From Anaeramoeba flamelloides (lineage: Eukaryota > Metamonada > Anaeramoebidae): a stretch of DNA of 64,000 bases. Position 1 is the first letter of the stretch. Each line of letters opens with the position of its first letter. Made by a program: the position numbers and the translations under genes. The DNA is taken from assembly GCA_027625915.1 (NCBI GenBank), contig JANTQA010000029.1, forward strand, positions 4,712,001 through 4,776,000. Direction: 5' to 3'. Positions 23,827 through 35,400 of this stretch are shown in pieces. The notes under the pieces are model-generated. The model worked only from the letters and a program-made list of their open reading frames with translations. It had not been told where the DNA came from and did not search any database.

Positions 23827-23905
23827 TGCTAATGACAGGATTCGAACCTGCGCTCCGAAGAAACAGTCCCTTAAACTGCCGCCTTAACCACTCGGCCACA
23901 TTAGC
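23827..23905 (-). tRNA. tRNA-Leu(AAG)
   Basis: On the - strand a full cloverleaf can be folded: 7-bp acceptor GCTAATG/CATTAGC with discriminator A, D-arm GCCGAGTGGTTAAGGC, anticodon arm GCAGT-TTAAGGG-ACTGT (anticodon AAG at positions 34-36), an 11-base variable arm, and T-arm GCAGG-TTCGAAT-CCTGT. Boxes A (TGGCCGAGTGG) and B (GGTTCGAATCC) are canonical. No intron. A T-run follows at once on the - strand, a Pol III terminator. Leu assignment follows from anticodon, variable arm and discriminator A. Confidence 0.95.
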
Positions 23906-25256
23906 TTATGCAAAGTAGTTATTTTATTTTCTTTAATATCAATTAATTCTTATTAAAAATTATCCAATAATTTTACAAATTTTTTATTTTGAATTTCATT
24001 GTTATAAGTCTTCTGAATTCGATAAGGAGAATACTGAAATCAAAGTACACTGTTATTGGGTTTAATTACATTAGTGCTACATGGTTCTAATGTCTCTAAA
24101 AAATCGATTAGTTGATTAGTAATATTTGTTGATCATATCAATTAAAAATGATCTATCTATTAGTAAATAACTCAACAATTTCAGAATAAAATCTACATTT
24201 CGCCATAAATTTAAAGGTTGAATTATCAATATTCAGACTACAAAGTTACAAAATATCTTTCTTAAATTTGTGGGGAAATGAAGATTAGTCACTAAAAAAT
24301 TCGAATTTTTTCAAAATTAAATAATTAAACAAAGATTTTTTTGATAAATTATTTCTAAGATATTAGAAAACTTTTGATGTTCCAAGTATCTTTATCAAAA
24401 TCAAACAAAAATAATCAGTATTTGTGCTTTTATGTTGATGATTATTGAGTTAAACTTTGAAATTCAAAAATTATAAAAATAGTTACTTTCGGAAGTTCTA
24501 AATCTAAATTATTAAATACCAGAATACTGTAATTTGAGTTTCTCTTTTTAGATTTGGAAAAGGAATTAAAAAAAAATTTTCCAAAATGAAAAGTTTCAAT
24601 TGTGATCATTAGTAAAAAATGTAATAATTTATTGTGCAATAAGATTTATAATAGATTTTTTAGAGATATTTTGAACCAGGACGCACTAATCCCGTTTACA
24701 CCCAATTTCAAATTACTTTGATTATATTCAGAAATCTAGGGTGGTTCTAACCCATTAAATAGTGTTTTCAAAGAAGTTGGTTGTAACATGAGGATCTATT
24801 TGAAAAAAGAAAAATATTGAAAATGATTTAAAAATTTCTTCCGGTTTATTATTTGAATACGAACAAAAAAAATCATGTTTATTCTCTTATTTTTTCTTAT
24901 AAAGGACGAAATAATTTTCATTCTATTGTTATTAAGTTTTATAGAATATAAAAAAATTGAATAAAATCATAGATTTTACTTGATTTTTTTTATTTTTATT
25001 TTGAATTCTTGTAAAGCTTGTCGTTTTGAACTTTGGTTTTTTTAAATTTGAGAAATAAATAGAATTTTTTTTTGATTTTCTGTTCGTTTCTCAAATTAAA
25101 AAAAAAACCTAGTTTAGTTTTTCTGGAATTTAAAAGAAGTGATTAATCCTAAAAATGGCCATTTTTTTCGTCATTTTTTTATTCAATTAACTTTTTTGGG
25201 GTATCTTTAAGTTATAGTTTTTTGGTATTTTTTTGAAATAAATTATTTAATTAGAT

Positions 25257-25338
25257 TTCTAATTTTGTACCTTAATTTGAGATTTTTATTGTGCCTTATA
25301 TTCCGTTCAAAGTTTGTATTTTAAAAGTGGGACAACTG
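25257..25338. mobile_element. Half copy of the Tc1-type MITE
   Basis: Only the right arm is present: TTTGTACCTTAATTTGAGAT, then TTGTGCCTTATATTCCGTTC, ending AAAAGTGGGACAACTG followed by TA. The left arm is missing. Confidence 0.75.
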
Positions 25339-26474
25339 TATTTTTTCAAAATAATCTGAAAAAATATTTTGGATTTAGACCATTCCAAAAAGGAATCAAA
25401 ATGGATCAAACTTTTAAAAACAATATTTCCTTTCGGAAAACTCGTATTAAAAGTAAGTTTGATTTTGTAGTTATCAAAATTTTTTCTTTTTTTTCAATTT
25501 CAAGATGAGTAAAAATTTTTTTGAATTTGTACGTAAATTTATTTGAAGATTTTTTAAGTTAACAAGTCATTTTAATCCAAAAAAGATCTTTCATTATTTT
25601 CTCTTCGAGAATTTTATGGTTTATTATTAGTTGTATAAAAAAAATTTCTTATGTGATAACTTGGAAAAAAAAATCTTGATTTTTTGAAACATTAAGTGCT
25701 ACGTTTTTAGGCGAAAACAGTGAAATAATGGATAAAATCAACCTTAAAAGAGCTATTTAATCCAAGTAATATTTTCACAACGAGAATTTCTTTGAGAAAA
25801 AATGTGAAAATTTCACAATGTAAACAATTTTCTCAATTTTTACCTTGTTAACTCATGCAAAATTTTGATTTTAATATTTTAGAATTTCCATTTCAACTTT
25901 CGGAACTCACAATAATTCCTCTGGTTGTTCTACATATTTTTTGCATTTACTTGTATAAGTTTGAAATGTTCTCAAATTTGAACTTGCACTTGAAAATCCC
26001 CAAAACTTTTTTTTGCAATTATTTTTTTTTTGTTATTTTCAATTTCCCTTTTCATTGAAAAAGAAGTAAAAACAGTCTGAGTGAAAAGGTAAAGATGACA
26101 AAAAATGTTTTTTTTTTTGTCCAATTTCTTCCGTGTGAAAATTTTTTGTGAGAAGTGAAAGTGAAATAACATAATTACTCAACACTCTCAAGGGTGGGAA
26201 CGTAGTCCTTAAAAATTCAAAATTAAAATTTTTTTGTTCCTGTAAATGTACAACCATGTTTTTTATTTGAAAAGCAACAATAGAGCCTTGAAATAAATCG
26301 ATCATTTGTAATTAACAGGGTTTGTCAAACTAAATATTTTGGATTTGAGGAATTTGTGCCCCTTGCCTTTAGAATTGTGACTGGCTTCTTTAAAATACCC
26401 TTTCATTAATTGTGCTTTTAATTCTATATGAAAACCCAAAGATCCTACCTTTAAACAAAAAATTTTACCTAAGA

Positions 26475-26590
26475 AGGAAAAAAAAAAAGAAAAAGGAAAA
26501 AAAAGAGAAAAGAAAGGAAAAAAGAAAAATAAAAAAGAAAAAGGAAAAAGGAAAAAGGAAAAAAAGAGAAAAGAGAAAAAAGCAATATTC
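26475..26590. repeat. Purine low-complexity tract (GAAAAA/GGAAAA)
   Basis: A one-strand purine run that reads as a Lys/Arg/Glu frame. It has no other coding sign and lies downstream of prefoldin on the opposite strand. Confidence 0.7.
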
Positions 26591-26785
26591 AGAAATGGTA
26601 GCTTAAAAAAAATAAAGGGATTTTTTAAATGTGTTTTTTGGATTTGTTTTTTATTTTTAACTCAAAAAAAAAAAAGTCAAAGTAAAAGAGGGGTGTTCGC
26701 AAAAATAATTTTGGAGAAGGTTAGAAACTGAAAGAATTTTTTTTGAAAAAATGTGTTTTGTTTCTGGATGTTTATTTGATTTTTT

Positions 26786-27274
26786 TTATTTTTTTAAAAT
26801 TTTTTGTTGTTGTTGTTGTTGTTTGCCCATAAATTTTTTTTGTTGTTGGTAAACCTTACGTTCAAGAACAGTGTTAACTGCCTTTAAACTTTCTTCGTTT
26901 TGTTTCATTGTTTTTAACACCTCTTGTGCTTTTTCTTCTACGATTTTTGTTTGTCTTTTGAAATATTCTTGTGCATCCTCAACGCTCCTTTCAACAAAAA
27001 AATTTGTACCGATATCGGTCAGCACGCTTTTCACATTTGTTAATTTACCAGGCAAGTATAAAGATTCGGTTAGTGGTGCCAAGATTGGTTGGTTTAAATT
27101 TTCTGGTTGCAAGGATTCCAATGAAAACAAGGTGTTGGAATATAAAGATTTGATTTCGAGTAATTGTGTATAAGATTGCCTATATTTTTGATACTCGTTA
27201 CTAATTTGTTCCTTAAGAGTATTTAATTGAAGTGGGTTAAGATTGTTGAGATCAAATGATGACTTGTTTGTCAT
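26786..27274 (-). CDS. PFDN5: Prefoldin subunit 5 (alpha-class)
   Basis: A 162-residue subunit of the hexameric prefoldin co-chaperone, which hands unfolded actin and tubulin to the CCT chaperonin in the cytosol. Order: N-terminal helix (LNPLQLNTLKEQISNEYQKY), the central beta-hairpin region characteristic of alpha-class prefoldins (LAPLTESLYLPGKLTN, VLTDIGTNFFVERSVEDA), and a C-terminal coiled-coil helix to about residue 145, ending in a Gln-rich, Lys-rich tail from CAA repeats. The length fits subunit 5 (about 150-165). ATG 27274 opens the conserved helix and the frame is uninterrupted, a single exon. A 550-bp inverted-repeat transposon begins 76 bp upstream of the start, so core promoter and leader must be very short or lie in the element. 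The PFD5/GIM5 family assignment is confident. Confidence 0.95.
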   Translation of the reverse strand: MTNKSSFDLNNLNPLQLNTLKEQISNEYQKYRQSYTQLLEIKSLYSNTLFSLESLQPENLNQPILAPLTESLYLPGKLTNVKSVLTDIGTNFFVERSVEDAQEYFKRQTKIVEEKAQEVLKTMKQNEESLKAVNTVLERKVYQQQKKFMGKQQQQQQKILKK

Positions 27275-27349
27275 TGTTGAAATGATTTTTTAAAAAAAGA
27301 ACAGAAAATTTCACAAAAGAATAGAAAAATGAATTATCAAAACTTTTAA

Positions 27350-27899
27350 GGTTAAGAATCCCTGAAATTTGAAAAAAGATTATCTTGTGTTGTTTGCAGT
27401 GAATTGTTAATTTGGTTCTTAGCTGATCGATCTTGTGCTTGATATGAGTTTTTAATAGTGGTTCAAAATGACAATTTTTGACAATTTATTTTTTTTTTTT
27501 TCCTGAAATCAGAATTGAAGAGTTTAAGATTCATTGGCTGGAACTTAAAAAAATGTGGTTTGTAGGTTGTTGATTGAAATTTTTAATTAAATTTGGTTTT
27601 ATTTGGAGCTTTTAATTAATTTTATTTTTTCATTTAATTAATTGACAAAAAAATAAATCAAGATTCTTTTCTACAACACAACATTCAAAAGTCATTCTTG
27701 AACACCTATCAATCTATTAATACTTATACTCATCAATTAAGATTTTGGAAATAAAAAAAATAAATTGTCAAAAATTGTCATTTTGAACCACTATTAAAAA
27801 CTCATATCAAGCACAAGATCGATCAGCTAAGAACCAAATTAACAATTCACTGCAAACAACACAAGATAATCTTTTTTCAAATTTCAGGGATTGTAAACC
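27350..27899. mobile_element. TTAA-flanked inverted-repeat element, near-identical arms
   Basis: Arms at about 27357-27494 and 27753-27892 are identical inverted copies over roughly 137 bp as far as I can read. Outermost bases GGTTAAGAATCCCTG and its inverse differ at two positions. TTAA lies directly outside at 27346-27349 and 27900-27903, the target duplication typical of piggyBac-type elements. The centre is 260 bp of AT-rich non-coding DNA. The near-identical arms suggest recent insertion or gene conversion. It lies in the promoter zone of prefoldin. Confidence 0.85.
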
Positions 27900-29599
27900 T
27901 TAATAAAAACAATTTATAATTTATTTTTCACCTTTAAATATCTTTTCTTAAATGGTTGGTATTGAAAAAAAAACACCTTTATTTATTGTAGCTCAAGTTT
28001 TTTTTTACTTTTTTTTTTTCTGATTAAGGGAGTGTTGTTTTTGCTAATTTTGAGTTTATCCATTTATTGGTAATATAATAATTGAAGCCAAACATTCAAC
28101 AAAATAAATATGTTGTTAAATAAAAAGGATGGTGAGATATATTCTAGGATAGCAATCAAAAAATCCCCTACACCAAGTTTTAAATTTACATTTCAACAAA
28201 AACCAGTACTTTTTTTTAACTTCTAGTTCCAATACACCACAAAAAGGGTGTCAAACAATAAAAACCCATTTCCAAAAATTTGGACATACCCAAAGTCAAA
28301 ATTAGGCAAACAAAAAAAAACTCAATTTATTATATATTTACAAACGTAATATAAAACCCTATTTAAGTTATCCGATAGTAATGTTTTCATAAGCAATAAT
28401 TTTCATCAAAATAAAAGAAAAAAATATAAAACAAAAAAATAAAAATTATGTTGGTCAAAAATAAAGAAACAATTGGAAGAAAAAAAGCTTTCGAAAAATT
28501 TGTTCAAATTTCACAAACAATTTTTGATTGATCAAATGATAAGATAATATCTACCAACATATATGATTTTTCTATTTAACAAACTCAACACTGAACTTCT
28601 ATCAACCACCGATCAAAAATTCCAGCTCTAATTCAAACAGATTCTGTATTTGCAAAAAAGGAAATGAAAACAAAAAATTCAAAAAATGAAATAGTTATAA
28701 AAATCAAAATAAAATCCCAATTGAACAATTTATGATTTTTTTTTTCAACACACTACCTTGCCACTTTCAAGTACATTAGAACAAATGGGAGTTTGCTAGT
28801 TACTTCGAAATCACAATAATAAAAAAAAAATAGAGAATAATTAGATATAAATGAGAAAAAATAAAAAAAAAAGAAAAATGTAAAAAAAAAAGATTTCAAT
28901 TTTTTTTTTTATTGTGAGAAAGGAGTAATCAAAGAAAATTTACTAAATAAAAAAGAGAAGAAGAAAAATAATTAAAATATTAAAGTAAAAAAAATATTAT
29001 ATCATTTACATGACCAAATTAAAAATTATCCACGTCCTGAAACCGGAGGAGTAAAGACCCGATAGAAAGATTATTAATAAATAAGATTCCACAACTGTGA
29101 TTAATAAATTGGTATTCCACGACTTCGAAAGTTTGAAAAAAAGATTTCAATTTTCAAATTTCCCAAAGATAATTATTTTCTTCTAATTATAATTAAAATC
29201 CTTAACACATATACTCAATTCTAAAAAAGACTCATTTATAGAAAAATAGTCAATACTCTCTCCAATAAAATTAAAATGGTAAAAAAAACAGTTTTACATA
29301 AAAAATAAATATAAAAATGAAAAAAAAAAAAAAATGAAAAACAATGAAAAAATACAAAGTATTTCACAATATTTACTTTTCACTATGATTTTTTTTTTCT
29401 TAGAAATTAATGTTCTAAAAGAAATAGTTTTAAGTGATCATTCATCAAATACAACAAGAAAAAATTTTTAAATATGTTATTGGTGATATTCTCTACTTAC
29501 AAATTTTGTATATGCCAAGTGTCAAAAAATTCTGATCGACTAAGGAAGCACTAAAAGAAAATAAGATTAGTGAGATCAATTTTTTTTTTCGATTTTTTC

Positions 29600-30565
29600 T
29601 GAATAAGAAAACTATTAAATTCTGTTTTTTTCTCACAATTTATCTAGTTTTTACCCCTTTTATTAACATTTTGATCATTATTATACATAAAAATTTCTTT
29701 GTTACTAATAATATTAATATAAAGATTTTTTTTCTTTTTTTGTATAAAACTTTTAGTAACAAAAAAATTAAAATATTCAACCCAATTTAAAAATAATTGT
29801 ATTTTTTTAAGAAGAACGTTATAATAATTAAAATTTCAAAGTTATTTAGAAATTTTACCAAGAAATTTTGGTTTTTTGTTTTAAGATAAAAGTCGATTTT
29901 TCTATACAAAATTTTCTTGAAGATATTTTGGAATTAGTTAATTTTATCCTAAAAATTCAAAATCAATTTTTTTTATTACAAAAATGATTTTAATTGTTAT
30001 AAGTGTTCTTATGGATAAGGCCAAACAATTTGTTAAAAAAATTTATCAAATTTGAATATTTTTTGGCAATTTTTTTTCATTTTTTGAAAACCAAAAAATA
30101 ACTTTTTTTAAAACCTTAAAGAAAAAATTTGTTTTGCATAATATATCTCAATTTTATTGATAAAATGTAGTTAGGATTCTATCAAATATTCATTTATTGA
30201 ATCAATTCTACCGTAATTAGTTTTATTTACCGAGATTGAATTGGAATATTAATCAAAGAAAAATATATACAACTAAAAAATTTTCTTTGGAAATCAATAC
30301 TTTCCAACATTAAACAAAAATATATTTTACCATTTTCAAGAATTAACTAAATTCTGAAATAAAATAATAAATTAATTTTTTTCTTTTTATTTTTGAAACA
30401 TGCAAATTTTTAATTTCAAAAAATAGATTCAAACCAATAAATTGTTGAAATGATATTAACTCAACCATTTCATATGTCAAAACACAAATTACAGAAAAAA
30501 AATTTAAAAGATCTTGACACAATTTCGTTTTATTTTCAAAATTGACTACCCCCTTAAACCTTTTA
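29600..30565 (-). repeat. Family G repeat, full-length copy (reversed)
   Basis: Its reverse complement follows 38830-39800 through successive blocks: AAGGGGGTAG, AGATCTT, GTTTTGACATATGAAATG, TTCTTGAAAATGGTAAAATA, CTACATTTTATCAATAAAAT, CTAATTCCAAAATATCTTCA. About 950 bp, moderate identity, non-coding. Together the two copies form a distant inverted pair around the 5' half of the potassium-channel gene. Confidence 0.7.
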
Positions 30566-31231
30566 AAAAGTACAGTATTGTTTATTCTTTGTAAAAATGT
30601 TGAAAAAAAAAAAAAGGATACATTGCTTACAAATATTAAAGTACCAAAAATACTAATATTCTATCTCACCCTTTCTTTGATTATCATTTAATTTAGGTAA
30701 CAAAAAACAAAAAAAAAAAAAATATGTAAAGTTATAACCTTATTTTATTAACTTCAAATGTAAAAATATAAAATATAGTTAACAAAAACAGTAAAAAAGA
30801 TTTTTTTTTTTCTTTTTTTATTATTAATGGAGAAATGTGATAAAATAGAAAACCTAAAGCAAACATATAAACTTCAAGAGACTCTATACCAGTTTCTGAA
30901 ACTCGAAATTTATTTAGAATTTTTTTACTAACTATATTTTATTCAAGATTATAACTCAAAAAAGTTTGGAAAGTAAATAGAAGTTAAAATTTGCTCTTTT
31001 TTTGATTGTAACGGAAAAATGAATATGTTTCTTTTTTGAATAAAAACTTATTGAAATTCTCAAAACAATTGAAGATTAAATCAAAATTAATTGGTTTATT
31101 TCTTGGTACAGTTATTTTTCAAATTATTTCATAATATATGTATGATCTCACATTAAATCCCAATAGATTTTAAAATTCAGTGGAAAATAAATGTACCAAA
31201 ATAATATAATTTTAATTTTCGAAGCTCTTGA

Positions 31232-32142
31232 AGGTTCGAGTTAGTACAGTCAGTTCGACTTTTAAGACACAAACTCTCAACAGAATTTAAGGATAAAAAC
31301 AATCTCAAATTAAAGCAAAAAATATGGAATTTTTTTTTTTACACTTTATTTTTACTAAAATCTGAATTTTGTGCCTTCATTTGTGATTTTTTTTGTGCCT
31401 TAAATTTTGTTGAAAGTTTACACCTTAAAAGTGGAACTGATGTACAGTTAAAAAATAATTTTCTGAAATGGGAAAAAAAAAAATTGTCATTTTAATGAGT
31501 TGCCTAATACCAAACAAGACCTAATAACAATTAAAAAACTAACCAACCTGTGAAGCTCGATCGATCTACAACAATTAACAATCAAAAAAGAGTACTTTTT
31601 TGAGAAAAAATTACCCAAGAGAGAGACCCAATTTCCAATTAGAATAGCTAGAATATATAATTTTGAAAACAACTATGTTAGTTTTGAAGTGTTGTTCTTT
31701 GATCTCTTTTTGGGATCTCAAAGGTTTTTTTTTCATTTTTTACATTTTCTCAAATGAGTCATTTTTTTCTCTAGAATGTTTCAAAATCTTTACATTGTCA
31801 AATATAGAGTTTTACAATACAACCACATATTAGATTAAACCGAATTAAATTGATTATCGATTTAAAGAAAACAATTTGTTTTAAATTGAAGAAATTTAAC
31901 CCTTTTAAAAATTAAAAAATAAACAAGTATTAATTTATTTTTTAGCTTTTGATTTTTTGATAATCAATTTCTAGTCAACTTTTTTTTGTTTAAATTTGGA
32001 TTTTTTGAGATGAGATCCTCTCTAAAATTTTTATTTGTTATTTGAATTTTATCAATCAAAAGAAGAGCAATTTCACAATACCTTTTTTCTTTTCAAGTCA
32101 CTACTTGAGAATGGGGTAAATCCATGGTAAATGACTAGACCC
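31232..32142 (+). mobile_element. Family E TTAA element, copy 1, with nested MITE
   Basis: It matches 39962-40645 over its length: AAAATAATTTTCTGAAATGG, CAATCAAAAAAGAGTAC, GAAGTGTT..CTTTGAT, AATTGAAGAAATTTAACCC, AAATGACTAGACCC. The right end is followed by TTAA (32143-32146); the left border reads TTGA (31228-31231), one change from TTAA. Tc1-type MITE copy 4 sits 14 bp inside the left end. Non-coding. Confidence 0.75.
31246..31442. mobile_element. Tc1/mariner-type foldback MITE, copy 4
   Basis: A 197-bp copy starting CAGTCAGTTCGACTTTTAAG, TA at 31244-31245 and 31443-31444. It is inserted in family E copy 1; the uninterrupted counterpart (GAGTCATTACGGTTAAAAAT at about 39967-39986) carries a single TA at that point. 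Confidence 0.9.
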
Positions 32143-32146
32143 TTAA

Positions 32147-32335
32147 GAAGAAAATTCAAATTTTGCAGTAAAATGGTTTTGCCAAAAAAGACAATACAGA
32201 ATTATCAAAAAAAATAACTCTAATTTTTAAAAATTAATTGACTCAATATTCTTTTAATAAAGACAAATAAACAATTGGAAAGTAAAAAAAATGTTTTCTA
32301 AAAACAAAATTTCGCAAACCCTTAACAGGTTGTTA
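32147..32335 (+). repeat. Family C repeat fragment
   Basis: Shares TTTTGCAGTAAAATGGTTTT and TTGACTCAATATTCTTTTAA with 34125-34235, and more weakly with 52060-52200. It directly follows family E copy 1, within the region just upstream of the channel gene. Ends not defined. Confidence 0.5.
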
Positions 32336-32477
32336 AATATTAAATCAATTTTTTTGAAACAAAGTTGATTTTTTCAAAATATCTGATACACTCTTGAAAA
32401 AGAAAGAAAACCGATAATAGTATCAATCATAAAACGACCATTTTTTCTAATTTGACATTTTTGTAGTTCTTTCTTTT

Positions 32478-35400
32478 ATGAAAGAATTCATTGACAATTT
32501 TGATAACAAACACAATTTACCACTTGACTACGGGACATGGCTCTATATATTTATCTTTTTATTAATACCAACCATTATAATTGTTTGTAAAGGAATAACC
32601 AAAATTGTTGACTTGTAAATCTCTTTCTTTTTTCCTTTTCTATTTTCAGAAGCAAAACAAAACAAACAAATATCGCATTTGATCAAAAATTTACAAGTTT
32701 TTTCTTTTTTTTCTTTTTTTTTTATAAAGCTCCAAGTACACATTTTATTACAAACTTACGAATGTTTGGTTGGGTATGGTTGACTATTTAACAAAATTTA
32801 TTTCTACTACAACAACAATTGGTGTTTATTGGGTAATTTTCTTTTTTGTTTTTCATTTTTATCAAAAGAATTCTAAACCAGAAAAAACTCTGGATTTATT
32901 TGGAGAGTATTTTTTACAGAAAGAACCGTAATGCCCCACTAACTGTTTACGTCTTCCTTTTCTTCAAACAATCAAAAAAAAAAAAAAAAAAATAAAATGC
33001 TTTCTTTTCATTAGGATAATATTCAATCAATACTAACACTATTATTTTGTCTCTCATTTCTAATTGGAACGTATCTACCAAGTCTTCCAAAGGAATTTCT
33101 TTATCTTGAAGAATTTCTTTCAGTTTTTTTTTTAATTGATTATTTAATCCGCTTTATCATTGCAAAAAACAAGTAATATAATTTTCCTTTATTATTATTT
33201 TCGCTCTTTGATGAATTAACAAGAATTCTAATCATAAACCATTTCCCTCTTTTTGTAAACCCCAGACTTAGGCACTATTTTAGCTTTTATGCTTTGATTG
33301 ACAATGTTATCCTTATTCCTTTGGGAATACAGTAAGTTTTTCTTTTTCTTTTTCTTTTTCTCTTGGTTTTGGTTTTGTTTTGTGAACTATTTTATGTGGT
33401 TTAATTTTTTGTTTATTATTTAGGATTATTATGAAAGGAAGCACACTAAAATATGCAATTTCGAATCCTCTTCGCCCATTAAGGGCATTTAGGATTGGAA
33501 GAACATTTCGATTACTTGATCGTTCAAAAACTGGTAAGTCTCCAAATTCTCATTTCTTTTGCACTTCGAAAATACATAAATAATTTGTAAAATTTTTTTA
33601 CACCTCATGAACAAAACTCTTTTGAGTCATACACAAGTTAACTTATTAAAAGAACAGGAGAATTTTTGATGAAAAAACACAATGATTCTCCTTACATCAA
33701 GTGAAAAAAAAAAATGTTATAATGTGTAGCAAAAAGATGGTAACTAAATTGCGAATTTTTGTGAATTATTTTAAGGTTTATCCTAAATTTATATTATCTG
33801 GGTACTGGAATACAATACAATAGTCCATAAAAATGATTTAAAAGTGTGTGAATTAAAGAAAGAGTCAAAATATTGTTAGTTGGATTTTTTAGATTTTCGA
33901 GGCAAATTGAAAAAGTATATTTGTCCACGATCAAAAACTTTTCGAAATTCTCAAAAAAATAAAAGGTAAAATCAAAATAAATTGATTTACCTCTTGGATC
34001 ATTTACTTTCGACTTTATCTGAAAATATATTTATACTCTTGCACTACACTCTGTTAGAATATAAATTAAAGTGGAAAGTAAGTGAATCAAAGGATTTTGA
34101 TTTTCGAACCTTTTTAAGGTAAATGTAAAATTTTGCAGTAAAATGGTTTTAATCCAAAAGATAATTTTTTTTTAAAAAAATAAATATATTCAGATTTTAG
34201 AACATTTATTGACTCAATATTCTTTTAATAACAATAAGTGTGTTTTTGTCCATAAAAATAATATCCACTGTACACTAAATTAGGATAATCCTTAAGGTAC
34301 AAGTACTCACATATTTGAGTCCACTCTTAACTTCTGTGAGTCCAATGATACCTTAAGGGACTAGTCTCTATTATTTTTTTGTTGACCAATAACTAAATAC
34401 GAATTCATTATTTAGAAATAAGTTTAATATGAAAATAAACAGGGTCTTTCAAATCTAAGTAATTGGCAAAAAATTTTCTCAATCTCTATTAAATTTAGGT
34501 AAAAAAAATTAATAGAGAATAGTCCCTTAACTACATGACATTTATTTTGAGCCTAACCCTATTCTTTGAACTTTTTTTTGTAAATCCTATTTTTTTCAAG
34601 AGACTTTTTTTTTTGGTAAAGTTCAAACAATTATAAGGATTATCGAGAATTCAGAAAAATGTTTTAGGTTAATCTAATTCTTCATTAAATTTTTAGTTTA
34701 TTTTGTGTTTTTACCCTCAAAGAAAACGTTATAAAATACAAAAAAAGAAATTTCCAATTGGATACATTTCAAGTTTTTTGAGACTTTGAATACAAAGTTT
34801 TCTAATGGGACAAAGACAAATTAACAAATAGTATTTTAAAAACAATTCTAATGGTTGTGTATAGAACTTATATCTTGATACTCCTTGAAATAAACTCCTT
34901 TTCAAATAAAAGACAAAGAAATTTTCAAGAATTATTCATAATTGAATCAAATTAATTGTAGTGTAATTCTAAAATATAAGAAACTCTTTAAAACCTAAAA
35001 AAACACCCAACCGAATCTTTAAAACACATTAAAACAAAACAATAAAAATTAAAATTAAATATTTTAAAAATTGATGTGCCCTTTTATTTGAAATTAGAAA
35101 TCTCGTTTTCTAAATTGTAAAGAAAAAAAAATTATAAGATCAATTAAAACCTTTGAAAAAGGTGAAGTGGTAAAAAGTTCTTTACATTTTATTGATAATT
35201 CTTTACAAGTCAAACCTTTGGTTCTTTAAAGTCTCATTTTCAAGATAAATCCGCAATTCATTTGGGTATTTTGTTGGAATTGTTTTTTTTTTCTTTATTT
35301 TCTCTTTTCTTTGTTCCATACATCAATCCAATAATGGACTTTCTTAATTCCTATATTTAGTTCATTCAAAATCAAACTTAAACCGTTTCAATTTTTACAC

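Larger units (their letters stand above)
20450..26785. other. Intergenic, MITEs and one tRNA, no protein gene seen
   Basis: After the laminin-G-like gene (AATAAATAAT near 20497 may serve for polyadenylation) this region holds MITE copies 2 and 3, the right arm of the inverted repeat pair, a half MITE, a small hairpin beside tRNA-Leu and long A/T homopolymers. No coding exon could be supported. Confidence 0.6.
27904..32477. other. Intergenic, repeat-rich, no protein gene seen
   Basis: Between prefoldin and the potassium channel I see no coding exon. It holds a family G copy (about 29600-30565, reversed), family E copy 1 with a nested MITE (31232-32142) and a family C fragment. A short GC-richer patch at 29030-29135 stands out. 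About 28200-28760 also weakly resembles 45900-46200 (shared TACTACCAAC-like and GAAAATGAAAACAAAAAA blocks). Confidence 0.6.

Noticed and set aside
26412-26606. Lys/Arg-rich 64-codon frame
   Set aside because: Simple purine repeat without other coding evidence.
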